Notes: generated from the sequence alone by a model not told the origin. 50,325 nt of DNA from Tannerellaceae bacterium (GCA_031284375.1 JAISZY010000257.1:1-50325); one strand, 5' to 3'; shown: positions 15,435-24,471, numbered from the stretch's first letter. Program-made: numbers and translations.

Positions 15435-16697
15435 TTATCGGTTAATTACTTGGTCGTATATACGGCGCACTTTCTGTCCGGCATACTCCCACTTAATAGT
15501 ATCTACTTCTTTTTTCCCTTCTTCTTTCAAAAACTTATGCATAGCCGGATAGGAGATAATGGCATACATGGCATCGGCCATAGCTTCGATGTCCCAATAG
15601 TCCACTTTTACGGCATAGTTTAATATCTCGGCGCATCCGGATTGTTTGGAGATAATAGACGGAACCCCGCATTGCATGGCTTCGAGCGGCGAGATGCCAA
15701 AAGGTTCGGAAACGGAAGGCATTACATACACATCGCTTGCTTTCAGTACTTCGTATACTTGTTTCCCTTTCATAAATCCGGTAAAGTGGAAACGGTCCGA
15801 GATATCTCGTGCGGCGGCCAGACGAATCATCTGATTCATCATATCGCCGCTTCCTGCCATCACAAACCGAACATCGGGCGCTTTGGCCAATACTTTGGCG
15901 GCGGCTTCTACAAAATATTCGGGTCCTTTCTGCATGGTGATGCGTCCCAGAAAGGTGATGACTTTGTCTTTCACTCCTTTCTTGTCTTGTATCGCCAATA
16001 TATCGGGACTTAAAGGCTCTACGGCGTTATGCACGGTCGTTACTTTGAAGGGACTTTGGTGGTATTTTTCAATCACCGTGCGACGTGTGAGGTTGCTTAC
16101 GGTAATGATGTGGTCGGCATTATCCATTCCGTTCTTTTCTATCCCATACACATCCGGATTCACATTTCCCCGGCTTCGGTCGTAGTCGGTAGCATGTACG
16201 TGGATAACCAAGGGTTTCCCGCTTACCATCTTCGCATGGATACCGGCGGGGTAGGTCAGCCAATCGTGAGCATGTATCATATCGAACGCTTCTGTGCGGG
16301 CAATAACACCGGCAACGATAGAATAGTTATTTATCTCCTCCAACAAGTTGTCGGGATAACGTCCGGAAAACTCCATGCAACCCAAATCGTTTACATGCCG
16401 GTAACGGAAGTCGGCATAGATATGATTGCGGTAATCATAATACTTTTGCGGATCCATATATTTCCCAATCCGGCGCTTTACATAATCCATCTGCACATCG
16501 TGGTAGACAATGGGAACATTGCAGGCTCCGATTATTTTCAGAAAACTCTGGTCTTCGTCGCCCCAAGGTTTGGGAATAACGAAGGTGATGTCCATATCCG
16601 ATTGCAGGGCCATACCCCGCGTCATTCCGTAACTGGCTGTACCCAGTCCTCCCAATATATGCGGTGGAAACTCCCAGCCAAACATTAATGCTTTCAT
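15435..16697 (-). CDS. GT4 glycosyltransferase, probable glycogen synthase
   Basis: 420 residues with a GT-B fold. The N-terminal MKALMFGWEFPPHILGGLGT carries the Gly-rich acceptor loop typical of glycogen synthases. MIHAHDWLTYPAGIHAK sits where starch/glycogen synthases have 'HxHDW'. The C-lobe has VITFLGRITMQKGPEYFVEA, RFHFTGFMKGKQVYEVLKAS and the EPFGISPLEAMQCGVPS nucleotide-sugar motif (E-x7-E). Cytoplasmic. In this operon it most probably extends alpha-1,4-glucan from UDP- or ADP-glucose. A surface-polysaccharide role is less likely given its neighbours. Confidence 0.85.
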   Translation of the reverse strand: MKALMFGWEFPPHILGGLGTASYGMTRGMALQSDMDITFVIPKPWGDEDQSFLKIIGACNVPIVYHDVQMDYVKRRIGKYMDPQKYYDYRNHIYADFRYRHVNDLGCMEFSGRYPDNLLEEINNYSIVAGVIARTEAFDMIHAHDWLTYPAGIHAKMVSGKPLVIHVHATDYDRSRGNVNPDVYGIEKNGMDNADHIITVSNLTRRTVIEKYHQSPFKVTTVHNAVEPLSPDILAIQDKKGVKDKVITFLGRITMQKGPEYFVEAAAKVLAKAPDVRFVMAGSGDMMNQMIRLAAARDISDRFHFTGFMKGKQVYEVLKASDVYVMPSVSEPFGISPLEAMQCGVPSIISKQSGCAEILNYAVKVDYWDIEAMADAMYAIISYPAMHKFLKEEGKKEVDTIKWEYAGQKVRRIYDQVINR

Positions 16698-16709
16698 AAT
16701 TGTATGATT

Positions 16710-18644
16710 TTACTCGGCGTTATATTTTTTCAACAGTTCTTCTACCCTCAGAATAGCCGCTACATTCATAGCGAACGAAATGGCTCCCCGTCCGGTAAAC
16801 GGCGGATTTCCGTCGAACAGTTCGGGGATAGTGCCTATACAATGCAATTTCATTTCTTCTTCTATACTTATCAACATTCTTTCTGCAAACGAAAGACCGC
16901 TTTTCCCAAATATGTGCAGGTACGACTCTAAATAGGCGCCCAGCAACCACGGCCAGGCCGTTCCCTGATGATAGGCCAAATCGCGCTGAGTTTGAGGGCC
17001 GATGTAGCAGGGATTATACCCTTCGCTTTTAGGACTGAGCGAGCGTAGCCCTTTGGGCGTTAGCAATTCTTTTGTTACTATATCTACTACGGCGCGTTTC
17101 TGCATTTTCGTTAATGCCGAATAGGGTAACGATACGGCAAAAATCATATTGGGTCGCACACTCCAGTCTACAATACTCCCCGATACCGAGTCGAACAAAT
17201 AGTTATATCCATTTACAAAGGTTTCGGGGAATGATTTATCAATAGCTTTAATAAAGGCATCTATTCTTTCCATAGACCGGCCGTTGTTCAATTCCTTATG
17301 AAAGCAAAGCGCATTATACCACAAGGCATTGAACTCTACGATATATCCGGAACGAGGAACAACCGGTTTGCCGTTCACGGTAGAGTTCATCCAGGTAATG
17401 GCTTTTTCTCTTCCGTCGGCATACAACAATCCGTTCTCCGTGGGTTTCATATCCGGATGTTTTCCATCGGCGATGTAATGGATTATTTCAGACACGAAGC
17501 CGGCATAGAGTTCTTTACAGCGCTCGATACCCATATTCCGGGCATATTGCTGGATACTCCATATACACCACAACAGTACGTCGGGTTGGTCTATTTCCGT
17601 GATAACAGGGTCGGCCAATCCTTTCTCCATAAAATTGCGCATGGCCGGCATAGCCGTACAGAGAATTTTTTCAAAGCGTACAGGGTCGCTGATAGAGAGC
17701 GTACAACCGGGCACGGAGATAAACAAATCCCTTGCACGTACCTTAAACCAAGGATAGCCGGCCAAAAGGTAGGCGTCTGTCTCATTCGGACGAAAATAAA
17801 ACTGCTGTGCGGAATTTTTCAAACAATTGAAAAAACTGTTACGGGGAGTACGGTAATCCACTTCCTGTCCGTATAATGTTGTCAGTTGCGAGGTGGCGGT
17901 TTCCAGATCTCCTGCGCTAAAAATAATAGATTCTCCCTTTTTGATAGGCAGTTCAAAGTAGCCGGGCACATACAAATCCTCCTTATACGGGAAACCTCTT
18001 TCCTGTTCCTTAGGATATTCTATGGCATTGTACCAATAAGGTTCGAAAACGAATTTTACCTTTTTACTGAACTGCATATGTAATTCGGGATAGCCTGGGT
18101 ATAGGCATATTTTAATGCCATTAGGTATTTCGGTATACGACCGGTTGATATAGCCATTGGCTTGTGTCAGTTCTTTCACATTTCTGAAAGCCAGGAAGGG
18201 GCGAAAGCGTAGCGTAGTAGCCGAATGGGCGTCTTCGAGCGTATATTTTATCAAGATACGGTTTTCATACATGGAAAAAACCTTTTCTTTCGATAGCACC
18301 ACTCCGCCTACCCTGTACAAAGTACGGGGCACGGTTTCGCAGCCATATTCGCGGATGTATTTATGTCCTTTGGGACTGTAATTATCCCCTTCATACTTGT
18401 GTAAACCCATATTAAACTCGGCTCCATGTTGGATAACCGTTTCGTCGAGCGATGATAAGAGTACGTGATTATCGTTGTCCAATCCGGGGACGGGCATCAC
18501 CAGCAATCCGTGGTATTTTCGTGTATTACAATCCACTACGGTTGTACAATGGTAAGCCCCTTTTCGGTTGGTTCGGAGTACTTCACGACTCAACGACTCC
18601 TGCAGGTTTATCATTATTGTTTTATCAAATTCAAGATAACTCAT
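16710..18644 (-). CDS. Glycogen debranching enzyme (amylo-alpha-1,6-glucosidase, GH133-like)
   Basis: 644 residues from MSYLEFDKTIMINLQESLSR; this ATG is 52 bp downstream of a full promoter, so longer in-frame versions are rejected. The N-terminal domain (to about 300) is the GDE_N beta-sandwich with NRKGAYHCTTVVDCNTRKYH. The C-terminal (alpha/alpha)6 barrel contains YPWFKVRARDLFISVPGC, DQPDVLLWCIWSIQQYA, MNSTVNGKPVVPRSGYIVEF and YHQGTAWPWLLGAYLE, matching the GDE_C catalytic face. It removes alpha-1,6 branches from glycogen. First gene of the operon GDE-GT4-GH57. Confidence 0.92.
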   Translation of the reverse strand: MSYLEFDKTIMINLQESLSREVLRTNRKGAYHCTTVVDCNTRKYHGLLVMPVPGLDNDNHVLLSSLDETVIQHGAEFNMGLHKYEGDNYSPKGHKYIREYGCETVPRTLYRVGGVVLSKEKVFSMYENRILIKYTLEDAHSATTLRFRPFLAFRNVKELTQANGYINRSYTEIPNGIKICLYPGYPELHMQFSKKVKFVFEPYWYNAIEYPKEQERGFPYKEDLYVPGYFELPIKKGESIIFSAGDLETATSQLTTLYGQEVDYRTPRNSFFNCLKNSAQQFYFRPNETDAYLLAGYPWFKVRARDLFISVPGCTLSISDPVRFEKILCTAMPAMRNFMEKGLADPVITEIDQPDVLLWCIWSIQQYARNMGIERCKELYAGFVSEIIHYIADGKHPDMKPTENGLLYADGREKAITWMNSTVNGKPVVPRSGYIVEFNALWYNALCFHKELNNGRSMERIDAFIKAIDKSFPETFVNGYNYLFDSVSGSIVDWSVRPNMIFAVSLPYSALTKMQKRAVVDIVTKELLTPKGLRSLSPKSEGYNPCYIGPQTQRDLAYHQGTAWPWLLGAYLESYLHIFGKSGLSFAERMLISIEEEMKLHCIGTIPELFDGNPPFTGRGAISFAMNVAAILRVEELLKKYNAE

Positions 18645-18695
18645 AAATATATAAATGTTTAGCTTTGTAGTCCTTTCAGGTGACAATTTAATTAC

Positions 18696-18726
18696 CAAAT
18701 GTATCCATTTAATTTGGGCAAGCAAA
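18696..18726 (-). promoter_or_regulatory. Promoter of the glycogen operon
   Basis: On the minus strand TTTG (18726-18723), 19 bp, then TACATTTG (18703-18696): a perfect Bacteroidetes -33/-7 pair. Transcription should begin near 18689, about 45 nt before the debranching-enzyme ATG. Confidence 0.8.
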
Positions 18727-18775
18727 TGAAAATGATATTTTTTACATTTTTTTTCGATAAAAACAAAAAACCCCG

Positions 18776-18820
18776 TAAAAAATAGAAGGAAAGCACCCGT
18801 CATGGATACCTTCCTTCTAT
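18776..18820 (-). terminator. Terminator of the small membrane-protein gene
   Basis: Minus-strand hairpin with arms ATAGAAGGAA/TTCCTTCTAT followed by TTTTTT, 30 bp after the small gene's stop and upstream of the glycogen promoter. Confidence 0.7.
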
Positions 18821-18849
18821 GCTTTACTCTTTTTGTACAAGGTCAATAA

Positions 18850-19020
18850 TTACTCTAATTTCCGGTTCAGGATAATGTGAACCAGATATCCCAAAATGAT
18901 GACGCCGGAACCGGAGAGGAGAATAGTGTTATTCACACCGTTCGATAAAGCGGGTATGGCAAGTATTGCTACACCTATAAGAAGTATAATCACTCCCAAA
19001 TATTTGAATAAATTACTCAT
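18850..19020 (-). CDS. Small two-helix membrane protein (56 aa)
   Basis: The minus strand from the ATG at 19020 encodes 56 residues starting MSNLFKYLGVIILLIGVAIL. Two hydrophobic helices (about 7-25 and 33-50) are joined by a short polar turn (SNGVNN) and end in a basic tail NRKLE. The layout resembles small Bacteroidales inner-membrane proteins of unknown role. Support for a real gene comes from a clean start, codon use like its neighbours, a terminator downstream, and a tRNA gene 45 bp upstream on the same strand. It may be co-transcribed with that tRNA. No function assigned. Confidence 0.7.
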   Translation of the reverse strand: MSNLFKYLGVIILLIGVAILAIPALSNGVNNTILLSGSGVIILGYLVHIILNRKLE

Positions 19021-19065
19021 GGTGATAGATATTAATTGTTTTTTTTATATCGCAAATACAGTATG

Positions 19066-19136
19066 TTGTTCAACCAGGGCTCGAACCTGGAATTTCAGGA
19101 CCAGAATCTGACGTGTTACCATTACACCATTGAACA
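19066..19136 (-). tRNA. tRNA-Gln (anticodon CTG)
   Basis: 71 nt folds as a cloverleaf: acceptor TGTTCAA/TTGAACA with discriminator A; D stem GTGT/ACAC; anticodon stem TCAGA/CCTGA with loop TTCTGGT, giving CTG; T arm CCAGG-TTCGAAC-CCTGG. The weak first pair T1-A72 is typical of tRNA-Gln. The closing anticodon-stem pair 31-39 is A-C. CCA is not encoded. Confidence 0.93.
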
Positions 19137-19153
19137 CTTTTGATTTCTTCGGG

Positions 19154-19186
19154 CAAAGATATAGGCTTTTTTTTATTTCACACAAA
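19154..19186 (-). promoter_or_regulatory. Promoter of tRNA-Gln
   Basis: Minus strand TTTG (19186-19183), 21-bp spacer, TATCTTTG (19161-19154). Transcription would start near 19147, about 10 nt before the mature tRNA. Confidence 0.75.
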
Positions 19187-19319
19187 ATTTTTGTTTTAAA
19201 AAGCAATGTGATGCCTTTTTTTAATGCGCCGGATGTTATTTGTTCCATGTAGACACATAGTATTAGATAATCGTCCGCGCCCAAGTCCAGTCCCGACACC
19301 TTTTACATAGCCTCGCCGA

Positions 19320-19725
19320 CAATTTGATTTGCCCTTTCTAAAAAGTTAGAAAGGTCGCCGACAATTTGATTTGCCCTTTCTAAAAATTAGGAAGGCCGCC
19401 GAAAATTTGATTTGCCCTTTCTAAAAAATTAGAAAGGGTGCCGACAATTTGATTCACCCTTTCTAAAAATTAGAAAGGTCGCCGACGATTTGATTCACCC
19501 TTTCTAAAAAGTTAGAAAGGTCGCCGACGAGTTGATTTGCCCTTTCTAAAAATTAGAAAGGTCGCCGACAATTTGATTCACCCTTTCTAAAAATTAGAAA
19601 GGGTGCCGACGATTTGATTTGCCCTTTCTAAAAAATTAGAAAGGGTGCCGACAATTTGATTCACCCTTTCTAAAAATTAGAAAGGCCGCCGGAAATTTGA
19701 TTCTTCCTTTCGCAAGATTCGGCGA
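19320..19725. repeat. Tandem hairpin array 2 (41/42 bp units, 9 copies)
   Basis: Nine units begin with CCCTTTCTAA at 19332, 19374, 19415, 19457, 19498, 19540, 19581, 19622 and 19664, with decayed partial copies at both ends. Steps are 42, 41, 42, 41, 42, 41, 41, 42. Each unit carries a hairpin with arms CCTTTCTAA and TTAGAAAGG over a 3-4 nt A-rich loop, then a linker (CGCCGACAATTTGATT). The one-base length difference lies in the loop. Linkers mix two left variants (TTTG/TTCA) and three right variants (GTC, GGT, GCC). Mixed lengths rule out coding. The array fills most of the gap between tRNA-Gln and the LacI gene; 19187-19319 shows nothing else. Confidence 0.92.
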
Positions 19726-19821
19726 CACCTGATACGGTTGTTTCATGGTTTGTGCAGTCTTATTTTATGCATCGACCCTGAAAAAAATTACGATATACCG
19801 GCTCGGCTGAAGTTTTTGTTT

Positions 19822-19829
19822 TATATTTG
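19822..19829 (+). promoter_or_regulatory. -7 box (TATATTTG) for the LacI-led operon
   Basis: TATATTTG matches TAnnTTTG, 34 bp before the LacI start codon; no clear -33. It supports the start at 19864 over codons further upstream. Confidence 0.6.
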
Positions 19830-19863
19830 CCCTGTGGGCGAACACAGTAAAAGAACACAACAC

Positions 19864-20922
19864 ATGCAAACATACCGAATCAAAGACATTGCTACACTGG
19901 CCGGCGTATCTACCGGTACGGTAGACAGGATATTACACAAACGGGGAAGGGTGTCGGCCGAAGCGCAAGAGAAGGTGGACGAAATATTGAAGGAAATTAA
20001 TTATCAGCCTAATCTGATAGCCCGTTCGCTGGCGCTGAAGAAAAAGTACAACTTTATAATCCTTACGCCGCAGCCGGTTAAAGGCGAGTATTGGGGAAAA
20101 TTGGCCGAAGGCGTAGATAAAGCCGAACAGGAATTGGCGTGCTACAACATCAGCGTGCAACGGTTTTATTTCGACCAATACGACGAACAGAGCTTCGACG
20201 CCGCTGTCTCGCTCGTGACGCAAACGGATTGCCAGGGCGTGATTGTCGCCACCCTCTTCCGAGACAGCGTGGTGAAACTCGGCACACATTTAGATACCAT
20301 CCATGTGCCTTACGTACTCATCGACGCTTATGTGGAAAACACCCATTGCGTAGCGTATTACGGTACTCATTCGTACGATTCGGGATACATAGCCGGGCGA
20401 CTGCTTTTCGAGCAAATACAGATAGATAGCGATGTGGTGGTCTTTTATTTCAACCGAAAAGGCAGTCATCACTCCACTCAGGTAGCCCGGCGGGAAGAAG
20501 GTTTCTACGATTACTTCCGGCATCGCCATCACCGGGGGCATATCTACACGCTGCAAATGCGGGCCGAAGAAAATAGCGATAACGATGCGGTTCTCACCGC
20601 TTTCTTCAAGGCAAATCCACAGGTGAAGGCCGGTATCATCTTTAATTCCCGCGCTTACTTGGTAGGGAAATATCTGGAGAAATGGAATAGGGCGAAAGAT
20701 TTTAAACTCATCGGCTACGATGTGCTCGATGATAATATCCATTTCCTGCAAAATGGCCTGATTACCCACCTCATCGCCCAGCGACCGGAAGTACAGGGCT
20801 TGAATGCCGTAAAGGTTTTATTCCGCCACCTGATAATGAAAGAAGAAGTGGAACAGGTAAATTATATGCCTATCGACATACTGACGAAAGAAAATATCGT
20901 GTATTACAATAATTATATATAA
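19864..20922 (+). CDS. LacI family transcriptional regulator
   Basis: 352 residues from MQTYRIKDIATLAGVSTGTV; the upstream in-frame extension overlaps the promoter and is rejected. The N-terminal helix-turn-helix (IKDIATLAGVSTGTVDRILH) and hinge helix (YQPNLIARSLALKKK) are standard LacI. The rest is a periplasmic-binding-protein-like effector domain. VDRI in the recognition helix and the long effector domain recall Bacteroides LacI/hexuronate-type regulators. It is first in the operon with the sugar kinase 16 bp downstream, so it probably senses the acid or sugar metabolised by the following enzymes. Confidence 0.92.
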   Translation: MQTYRIKDIATLAGVSTGTVDRILHKRGRVSAEAQEKVDEILKEINYQPNLIARSLALKKKYNFIILTPQPVKGEYWGKLAEGVDKAEQELACYNISVQRFYFDQYDEQSFDAAVSLVTQTDCQGVIVATLFRDSVVKLGTHLDTIHVPYVLIDAYVENTHCVAYYGTHSYDSGYIAGRLLFEQIQIDSDVVVFYFNRKGSHHSTQVARREEGFYDYFRHRHHRGHIYTLQMRAEENSDNDAVLTAFFKANPQVKAGIIFNSRAYLVGKYLEKWNRAKDFKLIGYDVLDDNIHFLQNGLITHLIAQRPEVQGLNAVKVLFRHLIMKEEVEQVNYMPIDILTKENIVYYNNYI

Positions 20923-20938
20923 TCGAAGAAAAAGTATC

Positions 20939-22015
20939 ATGAAATTGAAAGACAATTACCAATGGTCGCTGGTCGTACCCACCAGCATGGGCATCCGTAT
21001 CACGCCAACGGCGCAGGGACAGCCGGTACACAAGAGCGACACGCTGTTTATGCAAGCCACCAGCGCCGAATCGAACGTGGTAAGCGTAGCGGCTTACCTG
21101 GGTCTGCCCGTCAAGGCGCTCACCACCTTTGTGAAGGGTAGTCCGATAGCACAGTTTATCAAAGACAACCTCCGCAGTCGGCATATCGCTTACGAAGGGA
21201 AAGAAGTAGCACAGGGAGGTCCCTGGGGATTCCGGCACCAAATCAATATTGCCGACAGCGGTTTCGGTTCGCGAGGCCCGCGGGTGTGGAACGACCGGAG
21301 CGGCGAAGTGGGGCGTACCTTGAGCATTGAAGATTTTAACCTGGAACGCCTCTTCGGACAGGAAGGCGTCCAAATCCTGCATCTGTCGGGACTAATCGGC
21401 GCCCTCTCGGCCGATACCAGCCGCTTTTGCCTCGAACTGGCGCGCGCCGCTAAAAAGTACGATACCAAAATATCCTTCGACCTCAACTACCGGGCTTCCT
21501 TCTGGACGGGACGCGAAGCGGAATTGAGCGATATATTTCAGGAAATCGCTTCTCTCTCCGATATATTGGTAGGCAACGAAGAAGATTTCCAACTCTGTCT
21601 CGGCATCGAAGGCCCCGAAGCCGGAGGAAAAGGTCTTTCGGGTAAAACAGACAGTTTCAAGGGCATGATACAAAACGTAAAGCGGAGCTATCCCGGCACA
21701 TCGGTCTTTGCCACTACGCTGCGCGAAGTAGTAAACGCCAACAACCATCTATGGGGAGCGATTATGCTGGAAGGCGATACTTGGCACGTGATAGAGCCGC
21801 GTCCTATCAGCGTACTGGACCGCATAGGCGGCGGCGACGGTTTTGTGGGCGGCCTCCTCTACGGCATCCTGAAGGGTTGGGAACCGGAAAAATGGGCGCA
21901 ATTCGGATGGGCGACGGGCGCCTTGGCCACCACCTTCCTGACCGACTATGGCCAGCCTGCCGACGAAGATCAGGTATGGAGTATCTGGAAAGGAAATGCA
22001 CGGGTATTAAGATAA
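20939..22015 (+). CDS. PfkB-family sugar/aldonate kinase (KdgK-like)
   Basis: 358 residues of the ribokinase/PfkB fold. The family signature near the C-terminus is DRIGGGDGFVGGLLYG, with the predicted catalytic base Asp300 within GGGD. KISFDLNYRASFW and SDILVGNEEDF match 2-keto-3-deoxygluconate kinase-type members. The N-terminal 20 residues are longer than usual. PfkB kinases of this branch phosphorylate the terminal hydroxyl of keto-deoxy or aldonic acids. In this operon (LacI, kinase, LarA-type epimerase, PdxB-like, Gnd) a hexonate such as gluconate would give 6-phosphogluconate, the Gnd substrate. That substrate is inference; KDG is the alternative. Confidence 0.85.
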   Translation: MKLKDNYQWSLVVPTSMGIRITPTAQGQPVHKSDTLFMQATSAESNVVSVAAYLGLPVKALTTFVKGSPIAQFIKDNLRSRHIAYEGKEVAQGGPWGFRHQINIADSGFGSRGPRVWNDRSGEVGRTLSIEDFNLERLFGQEGVQILHLSGLIGALSADTSRFCLELARAAKKYDTKISFDLNYRASFWTGREAELSDIFQEIASLSDILVGNEEDFQLCLGIEGPEAGGKGLSGKTDSFKGMIQNVKRSYPGTSVFATTLREVVNANNHLWGAIMLEGDTWHVIEPRPISVLDRIGGGDGFVGGLLYGILKGWEPEKWAQFGWATGALATTFLTDYGQPADEDQVWSIWKGNARVLR

Positions 22016-22039
22016 ACCTACACAGAGAAGAAGAAAGAT

Positions 22040-23305
22040 ATGCTCTATTTCGAAAAAGGTTCGCCCCATTTGGCCCTTAGCCGCGAAGAACTGAAAACCA
22101 TTGTTTTTGATACGCTGAGCCGGCTTGGGCACAGAGAAAAGGTGTTGGTTATTCCGCCGGACTTTACCCGCTTCCATTCGCGGGCCGGCGAACTGACACA
22201 ATATATATATGAATATTACGGCAACAAACTTACCGATATTCTCCCGGCCCTGGGAACGCATTTTCCGATGACGGAAGCGGAAATCGGCAAAATGTTTCCC
22301 GGCGTTCCCCCGTCGCTCTTCCGGGTGCATAACTGGCGCGAAGATGTGGTAACGGTGGGCGTCGTTCCCGGAGAATACATAAAGGAAGTATCGGGCGGCG
22401 TAGTGGATTACCCCTGGCCGGCGCAAGTAAACCGGATGTTGGTAGAGGGCGGCTACGACCTCATACTCTCGCTCGGACAAGTCGTGCCTCACGAAGTGAT
22501 TGGTATGGCCAGCTACAACAAAAACATCTTTGTAGGAACGGGCGGCGCCGAAGGTATCAACAAAAGTCACTTTATAGGCGCTTCCTACGGGATGGAGCGC
22601 ATCATGGGAAGGGCGTCCAATCCGGTTCGCAAGGCGCTGAACTATGCTTCCGAACATTTCATTGCCCATTGGCCGGTGGTGTATATGCAAACCGTTGTGT
22701 CTTCCGGTAGCGACGGACTGCAGATGCGGGGACTTTATATTGGCAACGATTTTGAATGTTTCGACAAAGCCGCCGCCCTTTCGCTCCGCGTTAATTTCCA
22801 AATGCTCGACAGAGAAATGAAAAAGGTAGTCGTATACCTCGACCCCGAAGAATTTCGTACCACCTGGGTGGGCAATAAGAGCATCTACCGTACCCGCATG
22901 GCTATCGCCGACGAGGGAGAACTGATTGTCCTGGCGCCCGGTCTGCATCGGTTTGGAGAAGACCCGGCCAACGACGCCCTCATTCGCAAATACGGTTACG
23001 TGCCTACGCCGAAGGTATTGGAATACGTGGCGGCAAACGAAGACTTGCGCAACAGTCTGGGCGTGGCGGCACATCTGATACATGGCACATCGGAAGGACG
23101 TTTCCGGATTACCTATTGCCCCGGACGCCTCACGCAACAAGAAATAGAAAGCGTAGGATTTCATTATGCCGATTTGGAAGAGATGAAAGCAAAATACAAT
23201 CCCGCCACACTACAAGACGGCTGGAACGAGGTAGAGGGCGAAGAAATCTATTACATCTCCAATCCGGCGCTGGGTTTATGGGCGTACAAAGAACGCTTCG
23301 TATGA
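22040..23305 (+). CDS. LarA-family nickel-pincer racemase/epimerase (DUF2088)
   Basis: 421 residues. The four catalytic/cofactor residues of LarA are visible: His74 in LGTHFPMT, His151 in VVPHEVIG, Lys161 in SYNKNIFVG and His177 in NKSHF. The spacings 10 (His-Lys) and 16 (Lys-His) equal those of Lactobacillus LarA His174/Lys184/His200. In LarA the Lys holds the nickel-pincer nucleotide and the two other His act on the alpha-hydroxyacid. Relatives racemise or epimerise other 2-hydroxyacids, including sugar acids. Maturation genes larB, larC and larE are not in the window. Flanked by a kinase and overlapping the PdxB-like gene by ATGA; a C2 epimerisation of an aldonate (for example mannonate/gluconate) fits. 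Substrate inferred. Confidence 0.85.
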   Translation: MLYFEKGSPHLALSREELKTIVFDTLSRLGHREKVLVIPPDFTRFHSRAGELTQYIYEYYGNKLTDILPALGTHFPMTEAEIGKMFPGVPPSLFRVHNWREDVVTVGVVPGEYIKEVSGGVVDYPWPAQVNRMLVEGGYDLILSLGQVVPHEVIGMASYNKNIFVGTGGAEGINKSHFIGASYGMERIMGRASNPVRKALNYASEHFIAHWPVVYMQTVVSSGSDGLQMRGLYIGNDFECFDKAAALSLRVNFQMLDREMKKVVVYLDPEEFRTTWVGNKSIYRTRMAIADEGELIVLAPGLHRFGEDPANDALIRKYGYVPTPKVLEYVAANEDLRNSLGVAAHLIHGTSEGRFRITYCPGRLTQQEIESVGFHYADLEEMKAKYNPATLQDGWNEVEGEEIYYISNPALGLWAYKERFV

Positions 23306-24459
23306 TGAAACGGCCTAAAATCGTAGCGGACGACAAGATTCCTTTCCTCCGCGGAGTATTAGAACCTTACGCCGACATGGTCTACTTGCCCGGCGCCCGG
23401 ATATCTCCTGCCGATGCATCGGACGCCGATGCCATCTTAACCCGTACCCGCACACGTTGCGATGCCGGATTGCTCGATAACAGTCGCGTTAGCCTGATAG
23501 CAACGGCTACCATCGGATACGACCATATCGATACGGCGTATTGCGAGGCAAAGAACATACGTTGGGTAAACGCTCCCGGCTGTAACTCTTCGTCCGTGCA
23601 GCAATACATTACGGCAGCGCTGACGATGTGGGCGAAAAACAGCGGCGTGCCATTGTCCGAAAGTACATTGGGCATCATCGGCGTAGGCAACGTAGGCAGC
23701 AAGGTGGCCAAAGCCGGGGCTGCGCTCGGTATGCGCGTTCTATTGAACGACCCCCCCCGCGCCGATAAAGAAGGAACGGAATCGTTTGTTGCATTGAACG
23801 AACTGCTGCGCGAGAGCGACGTGGTGACCTGTCATACGCCGCTGACTCAAGACGGCCTCTATCCTACCTTCCATCTGGCTTCGGATGCCTTTTTCGAACA
23901 AATGAAAGCGGGAGCCGTCTACATCAATTCGTCGCGGGGAGCCGTAACCGATTCGGCCGCATTGAAGCGTGCCATACAAACAAAGCTCTCCGCCTTTATC
24001 CTGGATGTATGGGAAGGAGAGCCTCAGCTTGACCCCGTATTATTGGAAAAAGCCTTTATCGCCACGCCGCATATCGCCGGTTATTCTGCCGACGGCAAAG
24101 CGAACGGAACAGCGGCTTGTGTCCGCGAGATAAACGCCTTTTTTCATCTCGGCCTCCCGGCCGACTGGTATCCGGAAGCTGTTCCTCCGCCACCGATGCC
24201 CACCCAATGGTCTATCGACTGCGAAGGGAAAACCGTCGAACAGGTATTTTACGAAGCGGTAACGCACACTTATCCTATATGGGAAGACAGCGAGCGACTG
24301 AAACAATCTCCCGGAAGCTTTGAAAAACAGCGGGGGGATTACTGGACACGTCGCGAATTTGAGAGCTTCAGCCTAAACCTGAGTCATGCCGACGAAAAGA
24401 CAGTGTCCGGCCTTCAAACAGTAGGATTTAAAATAAACAGACATACGAAATCAATTTAA
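23302..24459 (+). CDS. pdxB: 4-phosphoerythronate dehydrogenase (PdxB-like)
   Basis: 385 residues from the ATG that overlaps the previous stop (ATGA). The D-2-hydroxyacid dehydrogenase fold has IGYDHID, WVNAPGCNSSSVQQYI, the Rossmann motif GVGNVG (127-132) and NDPPRA, which together are characteristic of PdxB. INSSRGA and ATPHIAGYS supply the catalytic Arg and His. About 90 C-terminal residues match the PdxB dimerisation domain. PdxB oxidises 4-phospho-D-erythronate in pyridoxal-phosphate synthesis. No serC, pdxA or pdxJ is adjacent. Its place between a LarA-type epimerase and Gnd raises the possibility of action on a phosphorylated aldonate; PdxB identity is strong, operon role open. Confidence 0.88.
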   Translation: MMKRPKIVADDKIPFLRGVLEPYADMVYLPGARISPADASDADAILTRTRTRCDAGLLDNSRVSLIATATIGYDHIDTAYCEAKNIRWVNAPGCNSSSVQQYITAALTMWAKNSGVPLSESTLGIIGVGNVGSKVAKAGAALGMRVLLNDPPRADKEGTESFVALNELLRESDVVTCHTPLTQDGLYPTFHLASDAFFEQMKAGAVYINSSRGAVTDSAALKRAIQTKLSAFILDVWEGEPQLDPVLLEKAFIATPHIAGYSADGKANGTAACVREINAFFHLGLPADWYPEAVPPPPMPTQWSIDCEGKTVEQVFYEAVTHTYPIWEDSERLKQSPGSFEKQRGDYWTRREFESFSLNLSHADEKTVSGLQTVGFKINRHTKSI

Positions 24460-24471
24460 ATATTAGAATCT

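Noticed and set aside
22007-23164. 385-codon minus-strand frame
   Set aside because: Antisense shadow of the LarA-family gene, which has intact catalytic residues.
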